This document shows, in pieces, positions 63,008 to 64,000 of a DNA stretch of 64,000 bases. Both the position numbers and the translations under genes were made by a program. The notes under the pieces are model-generated. The model ran no database searches. It saw only the letters and a list, made by a program, of their open reading frames with translations, and was not told the origin of the DNA. The DNA is from Blepharisma japonicum (taxonomy: Eukaryota > Ciliophora > Heterotrichea > Heterotrichida > Blepharismidae), in NCBI GenBank assembly GCA_949751835.1, contig CATKHK010000037.1, positions 1 through 64,000 on the forward strand, written 5' to 3'. Position 1 is the first letter of the stretch. Each line of letters begins with the position of its first letter.

Positions 63008-64000
63008 ATGAAAGTTCGCCTTCTCTATTTTGCTCTGATTTCATTGAGTTTACTATTTGCAAACTCACTTGATGCCTCAGATGTTGTTTTAGCTATCAAT
63101 TCAGGGGATGTAGCATATGCATCCTCATTAGGTTTTTCATATTTTGGTGATGAATTTTATACTTCAGAAAGTCGAACTTCCTCTAGAGTAGTAGGAGATA
63201 TTAAAGACACAGTAAATAAATCTATTTATCAAACTGAAAGATGGGACACTAAAACTTGAGGATATAATATTCCTATTAGAACTGATGGAAGCTACGTACT
63301 TATTCTCCAATTTGCTGAAATTTTTATGTCATCAGCCAATACCAGAGTTTTTACTGTGAAAATTGGAAACTATATTGTTGCTGATCATTTAGATCTAATC
63401 GCTGAAGTAGGACCAAATACAGCATATGATATATTTACACCTTTCGACCTTTCGAATGGGGAAGTATCTATCAATGGAAATACCATATCACGAGCTTACT
63501 CAGGCGGCAAATTATCAGTTCGATTTTATGTAAATATTGATAACCCAAAACTTTCAGGATTAATTTTAGTAAGAGGGGATTGTAGCGTAGCTGATAATTG
63601 CAATATGTGTTATCAAGCAAGATGCTCGGAGTGCAATGTTGCAGATTTGACTTGTAAAACTTGCATCACTAATGCGAGCCCTACAGATGGAGTATGTTAT
63701 TGTAATGCAGGCACTTTCTGGATAGTATCATCAAGATCGTGCGTCTTTTGTGACAATTTATGCATAGCATGCAGCTCAGATAATTTTGTCTGTTCGGCTT
63801 GCTCAGGGACAAATGTTTTAGTTTCAACTGTTTGTTTAAGAGCATGCCCATATGGATTCGACTCATCTTGTGGCTCAGTTTCAATGCCAGCTATTGATCA
63901 AAATTTTGCAAATTATTTTTATGGGTCCTATGGGCTATTCCAAACAGGGACAAGTTCAAGCACTTTTTATTTTTTTAATACCCCTGAAACTGTAGATCCC
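63008..64000 (+). CDS. Receptor-like malectin/Cys-rich/LamG protein, 5' part (second copy)
   Basis: Second copy of the 51669-56267 gene, cut by the window edge after about 331 codons. Signal peptide MKVRLLYFALISLSLLFANS, malectin-like domain (VVLAINSGDVAY, YVLILQFAEIF, RVFTVKIGNYIV), the Cys-rich block (GDCSVADNCNMCYQARCSEC) and the start of the first LamG-like module (NYFYGSYGLFQTG). One Trp is TGG where the first copy has TGA (ERWD), and one is TGA in both (KTWGY). The frame is open to the edge. Differences from copy 1 are concentrated in the malectin-like part, for example around residues 45-75; the Cys-rich part is nearly identical. A candidate for ligand diversification, or for gene conversion of the 3' part. 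Confidence 0.85.

Noticed and set aside
1-64000. Transposases, reverse transcriptases, capsid-type or other virus-like elements
   Set aside because: No recognisable catalytic motifs, terminal repeats with coding content, or structural-protein genes were seen.
1-64000. tRNA, rRNA genes and CRISPR arrays
   Set aside because: No cloverleaf with conserved boxes, no rRNA core sequence and no regular spacer-repeat series could be identified by eye; a tRNAscan run would settle the tRNA question.

Overview
The window reads as nuclear DNA of a heterotrich ciliate, most likely Blepharisma or a close relative. Two sequence features support this. First, UGA is read as tryptophan: long conserved proteins are crossed by in-frame TGA exactly where paralogues in the same window carry TGG (for example TGATGA at 41081-41086 against TGGTGG in the two other family members), while all intact genes end in TAA. 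Second, the only stop-like codons inside otherwise intact genes (TAG) lie in perfect 15-nt GT...AG introns (55587-55601, 55860-55874, 62039-62053). Intergenic DNA is very AT-rich.

Layout. 1-10.3 kb: a head-to-tail, minus-strand tandem array of proteins that combine a helical N-terminus, pentapeptide repeats and a WD40-like propeller region. It holds one copy cut by the window edge, one copy with a 1-nt frameshift, one intact copy, one copy carrying an AT-rich insertion, and one decayed remnant. A more distant intact paralogue lies at 19.6-21.9 kb. 11.8-18.6, 26.7-33.4 and 41.0-47.7 kb: three giant (about 2,250 aa) plus-strand paralogues, each with a signal peptide, a Ser/Thr-rich beta-type ectodomain and a C-terminal GPI-anchor-like tail. 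A largely deleted fourth copy is at 59.55-60.64 kb. 22.6, 36.0, 57.6 and 61.8 kb: four copies of a small basic, possibly winged-helix protein with a conserved 15-nt intron, plus a deleted fifth copy at 48.7 kb. 51.7-56.3 kb: a large receptor-like membrane protein (malectin-like domain, Cys-rich and LamG-like modules, polytopic C-terminus). A decayed 3' fragment of a sibling lies just upstream, and the 5' part of a further copy runs off the right edge from 63.0 kb.

At larger scale the right half is an imperfect tandem duplication with a period of about 21.5 kb: 35.2-37.84 kb repeats at 56.64-59.37 kb, and 47.7-49.6 kb plus the start of the malectin-like gene repeat at 60.6-63+ kb. The second unit has lost most of its giant surface gene. 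Together the contents look like a multigene surface-protein and receptor cluster evolving by duplication, gene conversion and loss. Functions beyond domain architecture are inference. No transposase, reverse transcriptase, rRNA, tRNA or CRISPR could be supported.
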